DNA of 50,946 nucleotides, from positions 1-50,946 of the forward strand of contig DATKMJ010000015.1 of the NCBI GenBank assembly GCA_035541935.1, given 5' to 3'. Within the stretch, counting starts at the first letter, position 1, and every line of letters begins with the position of its first letter. The stretch is from Candidatus Binatia bacterium. GTDB taxonomy: Bacteria > Vulcanimicrobiota > Vulcanimicrobiia > Vulcanimicrobiales > Vulcanimicrobiaceae. The notes beneath the pieces are model-generated. The model saw only the letters and a list, made by a program, of their open reading frames with translations, did not search any database and had not been told where the DNA came from. Positions 1 through 6,737 of the stretch are shown piece after piece. The position numbers and the translations under genes were made by a program.

Positions 1-2
1 AG

Positions 3-344
3 CGCGAGACCGCGATCGACATCTTGGGATTCAGCGCGGTGGCGCTGGGATGGCTCCTGATCCACACCGTCTTCATCTTCCGCTACGCGCACCTCTACTA
101 TCGCGATGCCGACCGCGACAAGGAGAGCGACCGCGGCCTAAACTTTCCCGGCGGCGCCGATCCGGCGTACCTCGATTTCGCCTACTTCTCGCTGGTCGTC
201 GGAATGACGTTTCAGGTCTCGGACGTTGCGATCACCGCGCGAAAGATTCGCGCCGTCGTCTTATTGCAAGCGCTGATCGCCTTTAGTTACTACACATCGC
301 TCTTCGCGCTCGTCGTCAACATCGTCTCGGGCCTGCTCCACTGA
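3..344 (+). CDS. DUF1345 family membrane protein, C-terminal part (5' end outside window)
   Basis: The reading frame is open from the left edge, so the start lies outside the window. The visible residues are the C-terminal part of a DUF1345 inner-membrane protein: a hydrophobic helix, the motif FRYAHLYYRD, a short soluble stretch ending in a GLNFPGG-like motif, then DFAYFSLVVGMTFQVSDV and a last hydrophobic helix ending VNIVSGLLH. The pattern YxDFxYFSxVxGMTxQxSDV is what I know as characteristic of this family, whose function is not established. A TTG at 24 is in frame but sits inside the conserved region and is unlikely to be the start. A hairpin follows the stop at 374-405. Family assignment is fairly sure; function is unknown. 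Confidence 0.8.
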   Translation, partial: RETAIDILGFSAVALGWLLIHTVFIFRYAHLYYRDADRDKESDRGLNFPGGADPAYLDFAYFSLVVGMTFQVSDVAITARKIRAVVLLQALIAFSYYTSLFALVVNIVSGLLH

Positions 345-373
345 TTCTTCCGATTATTGCGAAGATAACCGGA

Positions 374-405
374 CGATCTGCGCTTCGGTGAAGAGGCGCA
401 GATCG
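374..405. terminator. Terminator-like hairpin between convergent genes
   Basis: Perfect 10-bp arms CGATCTGCGC (374-383) and GCGCAGATCG (396-405) enclose a 12-nt loop. The hairpin lies between the stop of the plus-strand DUF1345 gene (344) and the stop of the minus-strand lipoprotein gene (432), the expected place for a bidirectional terminator. No T-run follows on either strand, so intrinsic termination is uncertain. Confidence 0.45.
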
Positions 406-431
406 AGCGGTTGGCTTCCCGGGCATGCCGC

Positions 432-719
432 CTAGTCGGGGATAACGGTCGGTAGCGGCCCCGGCCTAGGAGCGATTGGGATCGGAGCCGCGGTCGGAGG
501 CAGCGGATTCACCGGAGCCGGCTTCGCCGGCGGCAGCGGATTGACCGGAGCGGGTGTGGGCGGCGGCCGCCGCGTGATAATCCCGGGTTGAGCGAGATTC
601 TGCGACGCTCCCGGCGGGATGACGCTCGAGGATAGCCCGTTGCCGCTGCATCCGCCGAGAACGACGACTGCCGCGCAAGCGCCCAGGAACGTGCGGCCCA
701 GATTCGACGTGATCTTCAT
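432..719 (-). CDS. Small proline-rich lipoprotein
   Basis: This 95-residue product starts with MKITSNLGRTF, has a hydrophobic stretch GACAAVVVLGG and a lipobox with Cys24 (VLGGC), so it is predicted to be exported and lipid-anchored. After the anchor comes a short Gly/Ser segment, then a Pro-rich tail containing two near-identical units PAPVNPLPP and more Ala-Pro runs. Such tails usually act as extended spacers or wall-spanning stalks. A good ribosome-binding site (AAGGAGA) lies about 6 nt before the ATG. The gene sits downstream of the decarboxylase on the same strand with about 100 nt between. I do not recognise a functional family. Similar small Pro/Thr-rich lipoproteins occur at 23668-24153 and 50410-50799. 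Confidence 0.7.
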   Translation of the reverse strand: MKITSNLGRTFLGACAAVVVLGGCSGNGLSSSVIPPGASQNLAQPGIITRRPPPTPAPVNPLPPAKPAPVNPLPPTAAPIPIAPRPGPLPTVIPD

Positions 720-817
720 AACAGTTCTCCTTCACAGGCGCGCATCTGCGCCTGCTCTTGTGCTCCAAGCATGCCGGAGAACCGCCCGTACTCGGAACGC
801 ACACCCGGACAACCGGC

Positions 818-2248
818 TCACACAAGTGGCGCGCGGTGCGAGGCCTCGTGCCGCAGGATGCGCCAGGCCGCTTCGACGTCGGCGCGCTGCGTGCGCAGGT
901 TGCCGATGGCGAGGCGGATCGCGTAGCGGCCGGCGATCTTCGTGTGGGAGAGAAAGACGTCGCCCGATGCGTTCACCGCATTGAGGATCGCGGCGTTGAG
1001 CGATTCGAGGGCGTCTTGGTCGAGACCGCGCGGCGCGTAGCGGAAACAGACGACCGAGAGCGGGTGCGGCGCGAGGATCTCCCAGTTCGGCTCGGCGCGC
1101 ACCCAGCTCGCGAACTCCTGCGCGAGCGCGATATGATCGCGCAGCTTCGCGCGGATGCCTTGGGCGCCCATGTGGCGCAGCACGAACCAGAGTTTGAGCG
1201 CCCGGAAACGGCGGCCGAGCTGCAGTCCGTAGTTCATGTAGTTGACGACGCCGTGCTCCGGCGCCGTGAGATACTCGGGGACGAGGCTGAACGCGCGCCG
1301 GACCGTCGCTTCGTCTTTGAGGAAGAGCACGGAGAGATCCATCGGCACGAACATCCATTTGTGCGGGTTGACGACGAGCGAATCGGCCTGCTCGACGCCG
1401 TCGAGCATCGCGCGGAACTCCGGGACGATCGCCGCGATGCCGGCGTATGCGGCATCGACGTGGAGCCAGACGCCGTGTTCGCGCGCGATCGGCGCGATCT
1501 TGCGCAGGGGATCGACCGACGTCGTCGAGGTCGTGCCCACCGTCGCGACGATCGCGAGCGGGCGCATACCCGCGGCGAGATCTTCTTCGATGCAGGCGCG
1601 CAGGGCGTCGGGGCGCATGCGATACGCGTCGTCGCACGCGACGCGCACGACGTTGCGCCGGCCGACGCCGAGCGCGATCGCCGCCTTCTCGACGTGCGAG
1701 TGCGTCTCGTCGGTGATGTAGACGCGCAGCGGCGGCAGCCCGCGTCCCGTCATGCCGTCCTCGCGGATCTCGAGCCCGAGTTCGTCGCGCGCGGCTGCAA
1801 GCGCGGTAAAGCCGGCGATGGACGCGGTGTCGTAGATGACACCCGTCCACTGCGGCGGCAGCTCGAGCAGGTGCCCGAGCCATCGCATCGTCACCTCTTC
1901 GAGTTCGGTCGCCGCCGGCGAGGTGCGCCAAAGCATCGCCTTCACGTCGAGCGTCGCCGCCAGGGCTTCGGCGGCGATCGAGACCGGCGCCGCGCTCGTC
2001 GCGAAGTACGCGAAGAAGCGCGGGTGGTTCCAGTGCGTCGTCGCGGGCACGACGATCCGCTCGAAGTCGGCGAAGATCCGTTCGAACGGCTCGCCGCTCT
2101 CGGGCGCCCGATCGGGGAGCGCCCCAATCACCTCGCCCCGCCGCACCTCGGGCAGCACGCGGTACCGCTCGGGATGCTCGAAGTACTGCGCGATCCACTC
2201 GACCACGCGACCGAAGTCGTCACGCAGGCCGTCGTCGCGCTCTACCAT
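818..2248 (-). CDS. PLP-dependent group II decarboxylase (aromatic-L-amino-acid decarboxylase family)
   Basis: A fold-type I PLP enzyme of 476 residues, the usual length for aromatic amino acid decarboxylases. The PLP lysine is in VVNPHKW (Lys297 from the chosen start), the ring-stacking histidine in DETHSHVEKA (His183), and the PLP-nitrogen aspartate in HVDAAYAG (Asp265). The N-terminal part carries the family's WNHPRFFAYF motif. Expected reaction: decarboxylation of L-DOPA, 5-hydroxytryptophan, tryptophan, tyrosine or phenylalanine; substrate cannot be read from sequence. An ATG 54 nt upstream (2302) would run into the divergent aldo-keto reductase gene, and the homologous region begins near MVERDDGLRDDFGRVVEWI, so I chose 2248. 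No clear Shine-Dalgarno precedes it. The divergent neighbours, an aldo-keto reductase and RidA, could handle aldehyde or enamine products. Confidence 0.88.
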   Translation of the reverse strand: MVERDDGLRDDFGRVVEWIAQYFEHPERYRVLPEVRRGEVIGALPDRAPESGEPFERIFADFERIVVPATTHWNHPRFFAYFATSAAPVSIAAEALAATLDVKAMLWRTSPAATELEEVTMRWLGHLLELPPQWTGVIYDTASIAGFTALAAARDELGLEIREDGMTGRGLPPLRVYITDETHSHVEKAAIALGVGRRNVVRVACDDAYRMRPDALRACIEEDLAAGMRPLAIVATVGTTSTTSVDPLRKIAPIAREHGVWLHVDAAYAGIAAIVPEFRAMLDGVEQADSLVVNPHKWMFVPMDLSVLFLKDEATVRRAFSLVPEYLTAPEHGVVNYMNYGLQLGRRFRALKLWFVLRHMGAQGIRAKLRDHIALAQEFASWVRAEPNWEILAPHPLSVVCFRYAPRGLDQDALESLNAAILNAVNASGDVFLSHTKIAGRYAIRLAIGNLRTQRADVEAAWRILRHEASHRAPLV

Positions 2249-2288
2249 GGGATGGGGTGTTGGCGCCCCGGATGGAGAAGGCCCGCGC

Positions 2289-3338
2289 ATGAAGTACCGC
2301 ACCTACCCCGGCAGCGACGTGACCGTCAGCGAGGTCGGCTTCGGGCTCTGGACGACGTCGACGGGCTGGTGGGGCGAGAAGAGCGACGACGAGGCCGTTG
2401 CGATGCTGCGCGAGGCCTACGATCTCGGCGTCACGCTCTACGACGCCGCCGATACCTACGGCAACGGCCGCAGCGAAGAGCAGCTCGCGCGCGCCTTTAG
2501 CGACCGGCGCGAGCGGGTCGTCTACGCGACGAAGTTCGGTTACGATTTCTCCGACGACGGGCAGGCGCGGCGCGGACAGTCCGAGTTGCCGCAAGACTTC
2601 TCTCCGGCCTTCGTTCGGCGCGCGCTCGAAGCGTCGCTGCGGCGGCTGCAGACCGAGTACGTCGACGTCTACCAGATGCACAACGCGCGCATGACGCAGA
2701 TCGAGGACGACGCGCTGTGGGAGCTGCTCGAATCGTTCAAGCAAGAGGGGAAAGTCCGCATGTGCGGCGTCGCGCTCGGACCGGCGATCGGCTGGCTCTA
2801 CGAGGGCGTCGAGGCCGTGCGGCGGCGCAATGTCGCGACGCTGCAGATCATCTGGAACGCGCTCGAACAGTATCCCGGCAACGAGCAGATTCGCGCCGCC
2901 TACGACGCCGGTGCGAACACGGGCTACATGATCCGCGTCCCGCACTCGAGCGGCATGCTCGAAGGGCGCTACACCGCCGAGACGACCTTCCCCAAAGGCG
3001 ACCACCGCCGTCACCGGCCGCGCGAGTGGCTCATCAACGGCATCGAGAAGATCGCGCAACTGCGCTTCCTCGAGCGCCCCGATCGCACGCTCGGGCAGGC
3101 CGCGATCGGCTGGCTGCTCGCCGAGCCGCGCGTGATGACCGTGCTTCCCAACATCTACGATCGCGAGCAGCTTGTCGAGTTCGCGACGGCGCCCGACGCA
3201 CCGGCGCTTACCGGCGACGAGCTCGCGCGGATTGCCGAGCTCTACGCCGGGAACTTCGGCATCGAGGAGCCGCCGATGGCGTTCAAAGGCACGATGGAAC
3301 CGGTCCGCGCCGGCGTCGAGAAAGAGCCGGTCGCATGA
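2289..3338 (+). CDS. Aldo/keto reductase
   Basis: A 349-residue NADPH-dependent oxidoreductase of the AKR superfamily (TIM barrel). The N-terminus MKYRTYPGSDVTVSEVGFGLW matches the family's first strand. Catalytic residues are visible: Asp and Tyr in LYDAADTYGNGRSE, Lys in VVYATKFGY, and His in VDVYQMHNA. The C-terminal half carries the cofactor-side motif region (GQAAIGWLLAEPRVMTVLPNI). A ribosome-binding site GGAGAAGG lies just before the ATG, supporting this start; the open frame extends far upstream but only as antisense to the decarboxylase. It overlaps the following RidA gene by ATGA, so the two are probably translationally coupled. Substrate unknown; reduction of an aldehyde made by the neighbouring decarboxylase is possible but only inferred. 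Confidence 0.9.
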   Translation: MKYRTYPGSDVTVSEVGFGLWTTSTGWWGEKSDDEAVAMLREAYDLGVTLYDAADTYGNGRSEEQLARAFSDRRERVVYATKFGYDFSDDGQARRGQSELPQDFSPAFVRRALEASLRRLQTEYVDVYQMHNARMTQIEDDALWELLESFKQEGKVRMCGVALGPAIGWLYEGVEAVRRRNVATLQIIWNALEQYPGNEQIRAAYDAGANTGYMIRVPHSSGMLEGRYTAETTFPKGDHRRHRPREWLINGIEKIAQLRFLERPDRTLGQAAIGWLLAEPRVMTVLPNIYDREQLVEFATAPDAPALTGDELARIAELYAGNFGIEEPPMAFKGTMEPVRAGVEKEPVA

Positions 3339-3715
3339 AGCACGAGCACATCGTCACGCCGCACGCGCCGGCGCCGATCGGCCCGTACAGCCAAGCGATT
3401 CACTTCGGCAGCGAGATCTACTGCAGCGGCCAGATTCCGCTCGATCCCGCGACCGGCGAGATCGTCGGGGGCGACGCCGCGGCGCAGACCGAGCGGGTGC
3501 TCGAAAATCTCGGCGCCGTGCTCTGCGCCGCCGGCTACCACTTCGCCGACGTCGTGAAGACGACGATCTTTCTCGTCGACATGAACGACTTTCCGGCGGT
3601 GAATGCCGTCTACGAAAAATACTTCGGCGCGAGCAAACCCGCACGTTCGACCGTCGCGGTCGCGGCGCTCCCGCGCGGCGCGCGCGTCGAAATCGACTGC
3701 ATCGCGAAGGATTAA
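3335..3715 (+). CDS. ridA: RidA family enamine/imine deaminase
   Basis: A 126-residue protein of the RidA/YjgF/UK114 family, which hydrolyses reactive enamine and imine intermediates released by PLP enzymes (for example 2-aminoacrylate), making ammonia and a ketoacid. Family motifs are present: PIGPYSQAI near the N-terminus, CSGQIPLDPATGEIVGG, and the catalytic-arginine region SKPARSTVAVAALPRGARVEIDCIA at the C-terminus. The start codon overlaps the stop of the aldo/keto reductase gene (ATGA at 3335-3338). Its position beside a PLP decarboxylase is consistent with a clean-up role. Trimeric and cytosolic in known members. Confidence 0.93.
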   Translation: MKHEHIVTPHAPAPIGPYSQAIHFGSEIYCSGQIPLDPATGEIVGGDAAAQTERVLENLGAVLCAAGYHFADVVKTTIFLVDMNDFPAVNAVYEKYFGASKPARSTVAVAALPRGARVEIDCIAKD

Positions 3716-3725
3716 GAGCTCCGCA

Positions 3726-5390
3726 TCATTTCCCAGACCACGAAAAACTGCTCGGCGCCGCTGCGAATGAGATCTCGTCGTACGGGCTTGGCAGGTAGAT
3801 CACACCAAAGCTTAGCGCGACGGTCTGTCCAAAAACGGTCAGATATACCGGTGTCGGGTTGGAGAAGGCGACGACCGAAGGGCCAAAATACGGCGTCGAG
3901 CAGGTCGCCGCGGCTGTAGGGGAGGTCGGTGGCGTGAGCAGATTCAGGGCGGTATTCGAGTCGTTATAGCCTGGGCAGTTTTCGACGAACAGCCCTTGCG
4001 CGACCGGCACAGTCACATTAACCGGCTGCTGTCCCAGAAGCCGGTCGTAACCCGTCAGATCACAACCCTTCACGATCACCGTTCCGACCGGTGCGGCGGT
4101 CACGAGTAGGCCATATTGCTGAAAGTTCAGGTTTGAGCCGGGTACGGAGCCCGCCCAGGGGTAGCTTGGCTGCAGATTAGCGCCGAGGATCTGAATGTCG
4201 CCGCAAGCTCCGGTAATCGCTATGCCGGCGCCGCCTACGCTGCCGTTGTTGGAGTACGTCCCACCAAGAATTTTAACGTTTGTGCCCCCTACTATCTCAA
4301 GGCCGTATTGAGCGTTGGCGCTCGCCGCACCACTAAACACGGTGCAGTCCAAGAGCGTAATGTCGCTTAGTTGGCCAATGCCCCCGTCCGGATCTATGAG
4401 CACAATCGCGCTTTGGTCCGTTGACTGCGTAGACTTGGCCAGCATACAGCTAGTGACCTTGACGCCCGCGATCTGGTTCGGCATCGCAGATGGGACGGAG
4501 ATATTAAGCGCGGACTGCCAGCACTGGATCTCGCAGTTTCGGATCTCGGTGTCCATCGCTCCGCCGAGCTGCGCAAAATCCACGCCGATATTCCAGTCGG
4601 TAAGGTGGACGTCGGCGATCACAGTTTGCTCGGCACCCTCAAGCGAGACGGCGGTACAATCGGCTGGTCCGGGGTTTGCCCCTCCTTGAGGGCGCTGGTC
4701 GATCTCGGCGGGCCCGAAAATCCCGCATCCCGCGGCAGCAATAACGATCGCGGTTGCCCCATCCTTCGTGTCGTAGGTAATGGTGCATTGTTCGAGGGTG
4801 CAGTTGTCGCCTAACGCGTAGAATGCCGTTGGAATGTCCGTGAAAACGCAGTTAACCGCGCGGCAGCTGTCGGTAGCCGCGTAAATGCACGTATCGTTGG
4901 TGCTCGGTACCGGCATCGCTGCCTTGAAGGAAAGGCCACGGAAATGAATTCCGCCCCCCGTATAGCTGCCCGTGCAACTGAGAAAGATCGTGCCTCCAGA
5001 GAAATCGATGACAAAGTGATGGAAGTCGTTGGGAGGCGGCGAACCAACTAGGGAACCGCCCCCGCCTGAGCCGATCAGATTACTCTGATCGGGTACGGAG
5101 AAACCCGTTGAAGAGGCGAGCATATTCCGCGAGAGTGCCCTCTGCTGAATGAACGCCGTTCCCCCAGTCGCGTAAGGGCCGGGCGCCATCGCCGCAAACA
5201 TATTCGTTAGCGCGGCGTTCGGGTCACCGCCCGCACTGTCGACGTATTTTGTGTAGTTGAAGATCGTCATCGCGCTGAAATCTTCGTCTTGGCCAATAGA
5301 GCAGCGCACCTGACGGCGACCGAGCATTTGAGATTCGTACAAGGCCACCTGATCGAGCGGAGACCTCCAAAGCGACAAAAATTCCGTCAC
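3726..5390 (-). CDS. Right-handed parallel beta-helix protein, copy 1
   Basis: A 554-residue protein built like pectate-lyase/tailspike beta-helices. Residues 1-40 form a distinct N-terminal segment (EFLSLWRSPLDQVAL ... RCSIGQDEDFSA). Residues about 41-105 resemble the lead-in of Pectate_lyase_3 proteins (NAALTNMFAAM ... GGTAF ... FSVPDQ ... GSGGGG). Residues about 110-490 are short beta-strand repeats ending in V/I-x-N/D-C patterns (INCxF, LEQCTI, RNCEIQCW, LLDCTV), giving stacked cysteines. The C-terminus keeps CSTPYFG and LPSPYD. There is no signal peptide. Starts with GTG at 5390, GAGG 5 nt upstream, overlapping the previous gene's TGA. Local G+C is clearly lower than that of flanking genes, suggesting transfer. 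It is a paralogue of 6734-8374 along its whole length. It might bind or cleave a polysaccharide; catalytic residues cannot be assigned. Confidence 0.82.
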   Translation of the reverse strand: MTEFLSLWRSPLDQVALYESQMLGRRQVRCSIGQDEDFSAMTIFNYTKYVDSAGGDPNAALTNMFAAMAPGPYATGGTAFIQQRALSRNMLASSTGFSVPDQSNLIGSGGGGSLVGSPPPNDFHHFVIDFSGGTIFLSCTGSYTGGGIHFRGLSFKAAMPVPSTNDTCIYAATDSCRAVNCVFTDIPTAFYALGDNCTLEQCTITYDTKDGATAIVIAAAGCGIFGPAEIDQRPQGGANPGPADCTAVSLEGAEQTVIADVHLTDWNIGVDFAQLGGAMDTEIRNCEIQCWQSALNISVPSAMPNQIAGVKVTSCMLAKSTQSTDQSAIVLIDPDGGIGQLSDITLLDCTVFSGAASANAQYGLEIVGGTNVKILGGTYSNNGSVGGAGIAITGACGDIQILGANLQPSYPWAGSVPGSNLNFQQYGLLVTAAPVGTVIVKGCDLTGYDRLLGQQPVNVTVPVAQGLFVENCPGYNDSNTALNLLTPPTSPTAAATCSTPYFGPSVVAFSNPTPVYLTVFGQTVALSFGVIYLPSPYDEISFAAAPSSFSWSGK

Positions 5391-5723
5391 GTCGCCTCGA
5401 CCCCCTCCTCCGGGTCCTCGCGATCGTCGAGCTCCTCGTCATCAGAGTCCTGAAGCGCCTCGATTCCTCTTCTGAGAACCTCAAGTAGCAAGCTGCGTGC
5501 CTCCGCAAAGAGTCGACGATTCTCCTCGTTGTCCCCGGGGGACTTGGGAGAGCACTGCGACGGCGAGCGATCCTCGCTGCAGAGCGAACTGCTCATCTTG
5601 GATGGCGCGTTGCGCCTTGGCGCGTTCCAAATCGGCCGCCGCGGCAAGCGTCTCGCGCGACGGAAGGCTGCTGTACGCCTCGGCGAGTAGCTTTCGACGA
5701 GCGCGGCGGGCGGCTGAGTCCAT
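5387..5723 (-). pseudogene. Small charged helical protein interrupted by an apparent +1 frameshift
   Basis: Two short overlapping frames look like halves of one gene. The upstream frame starts with ATG at 5723, preceded by GAGGT about 8 nt away, and encodes MDSAARRARRKLLAEAYSSL followed by a Glu/Ala/Arg-rich helix to ...VLSQVP. The downstream frame continues GDNEENRRLFAEARSLLLE and ends in a very acidic tail (DSDDEELDDREDPEEGVEAT) whose TGA overlaps the GTG of the beta-helix gene. The frames meet at a CCCCC-GGGG run (minus strand, 5533-5541). Removing one base there joins them into one about 111-residue protein of uniform helical, charged character. A sequencing error, a real mutation or programmed +1 shifting would all explain it. 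No family recognised. Confidence 0.6.
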
Positions 5724-5729
5724 TAGCTG

Positions 5730-6737
5730 CTACCTCGATTCTGCCAGCGAAACTGCTACACCGGAAACTTGAGGATCACGAGCGCCCCCGATTCGCTTGA
5801 TCGTCCTTTCTGGCGCCCCGCCTGCGGGGTATGACCAGAAGAACGCGTCTTCGTTCCCTCGCTTGCTTCCCCCGGCGCCGATGATAGTTTTGTCCTGAAT
5901 CCAGAGCTGCCCGTGGTAATAATTTTTCATGCTATCGAGCAACGCCGACCCGACGATCGTCGCTCTGTGGCCGGAGATTCTAAGACGGAATATCGTGATC
6001 GGATCTCGATACGCATCCGACGACACCACTAGGTCTCTTCCATCCCACTGCACCGACGGTAGAAGGTTGCCCGTTTTCAAGGTTGCGTCAAGGCTAATTT
6101 GCTCGAACTGATTTCCCCCAGCCGGGAGCCGAACGAGCTGCGCGCCTCCATTCTTCCCATTCGAAGCAGAAAGATAGAGGTTCCCGCGAGTATCGTATCC
6201 ACAATAGTAGAAGTTGAAGCTCGGGCTCGAGTAGGTGGTCGGGGTCCCGCGTGCATGATGAAAGATCGCTACGCTCTGGCCCGAAGCAGCTAGGTCGCCC
6301 GTGACCGAGTCGACGGCACAGCCGGTCGCGAGGCCTGGGTCGCTCAGCGTCGCGATCGGCGTGCTCCCGCCATGAGCAAACTCGTAAATCGTACTGGAAG
6401 TGGACGACGCACCGGCAAGCGCGACAATAAATACGTCCCCCGCGCTATCTATGCACTCGCCGAACGGTTCGTAAAATCCGGTAAGCTTACCGACCAGGTG
6501 ACCTTCCGGATAGGTATAGACGTAAACGGCCCCCGCGATAGGCATGGCTGCAAGGTACAGCAGGGCCTTGCTCGCCAGAGCATCGTGCCCGCCGGCCTTT
6601 ACCGCAGCGACCGTCGGGCGAGCCGCATCGGTCGCGGGCGCTTGGCCGCAACCTGAAAAGGCGGCCACACTGGCGCAGGCGCCTACAATAAATCGCCAAA
6701 TGGAGCCCCACGAGGCCGCGGCCGCCGCAGCGTTCAC
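5730..6737 (-). CDS. Beta-propeller (NHL/SMP-30-like) lipoprotein
   Basis: A 335-residue predicted lipoprotein. The N-terminus has a hydrophobic stretch and lipobox FSGC (Cys30). The mature part is a series of propeller-like blades: VYVYTYPEGHLVGKLTGFYEPFGECIDSAGDVFIVAL, then IYEFAHGGSTPIATL, YDTRGNLYLSAS, and a late blade AFFWSYPAGGAPERTI. The pattern 'Y-P-x-G-x-x-v-g-x-l-t-G-F-x-x-P-x-G-x-C-x-D-x-x-G-d-V-f' recalls propeller lipoproteins that I believe are expanded in Eremiobacterota; the specific function is unknown. It starts with GTG, overlapping the stop of beta-helix copy 2 (GTGA), and is followed 6 nt later by the small helical gene, so it belongs to the same low-GC transcription unit. 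It probably sits on the cell surface or in the periplasm and binds a ligand. Confidence 0.75.
   Translation of the reverse strand: MNAAAAAASWGSIWRFIVGACASVAAFSGCGQAPATDAARPTVAAVKAGGHDALASKALLYLAAMPIAGAVYVYTYPEGHLVGKLTGFYEPFGECIDSAGDVFIVALAGASSTSSTIYEFAHGGSTPIATLSDPGLATGCAVDSVTGDLAASGQSVAIFHHARGTPTTYSSPSFNFYYCGYDTRGNLYLSASNGKNGGAQLVRLPAGGNQFEQISLDATLKTGNLLPSVQWDGRDLVVSSDAYRDPITIFRLRISGHRATIVGSALLDSMKNYYHGQLWIQDKTIIGAGGSKRGNEDAFFWSYPAGGAPERTIKRIGGARDPQVSGVAVSLAESR

Noticed and set aside
758-2500. 580-residue plus-strand open frame across the decarboxylase
   Set aside because: It is antisense to a clear enzyme, Arg-rich and has no family motif; long antisense frames are expected at this GC content.
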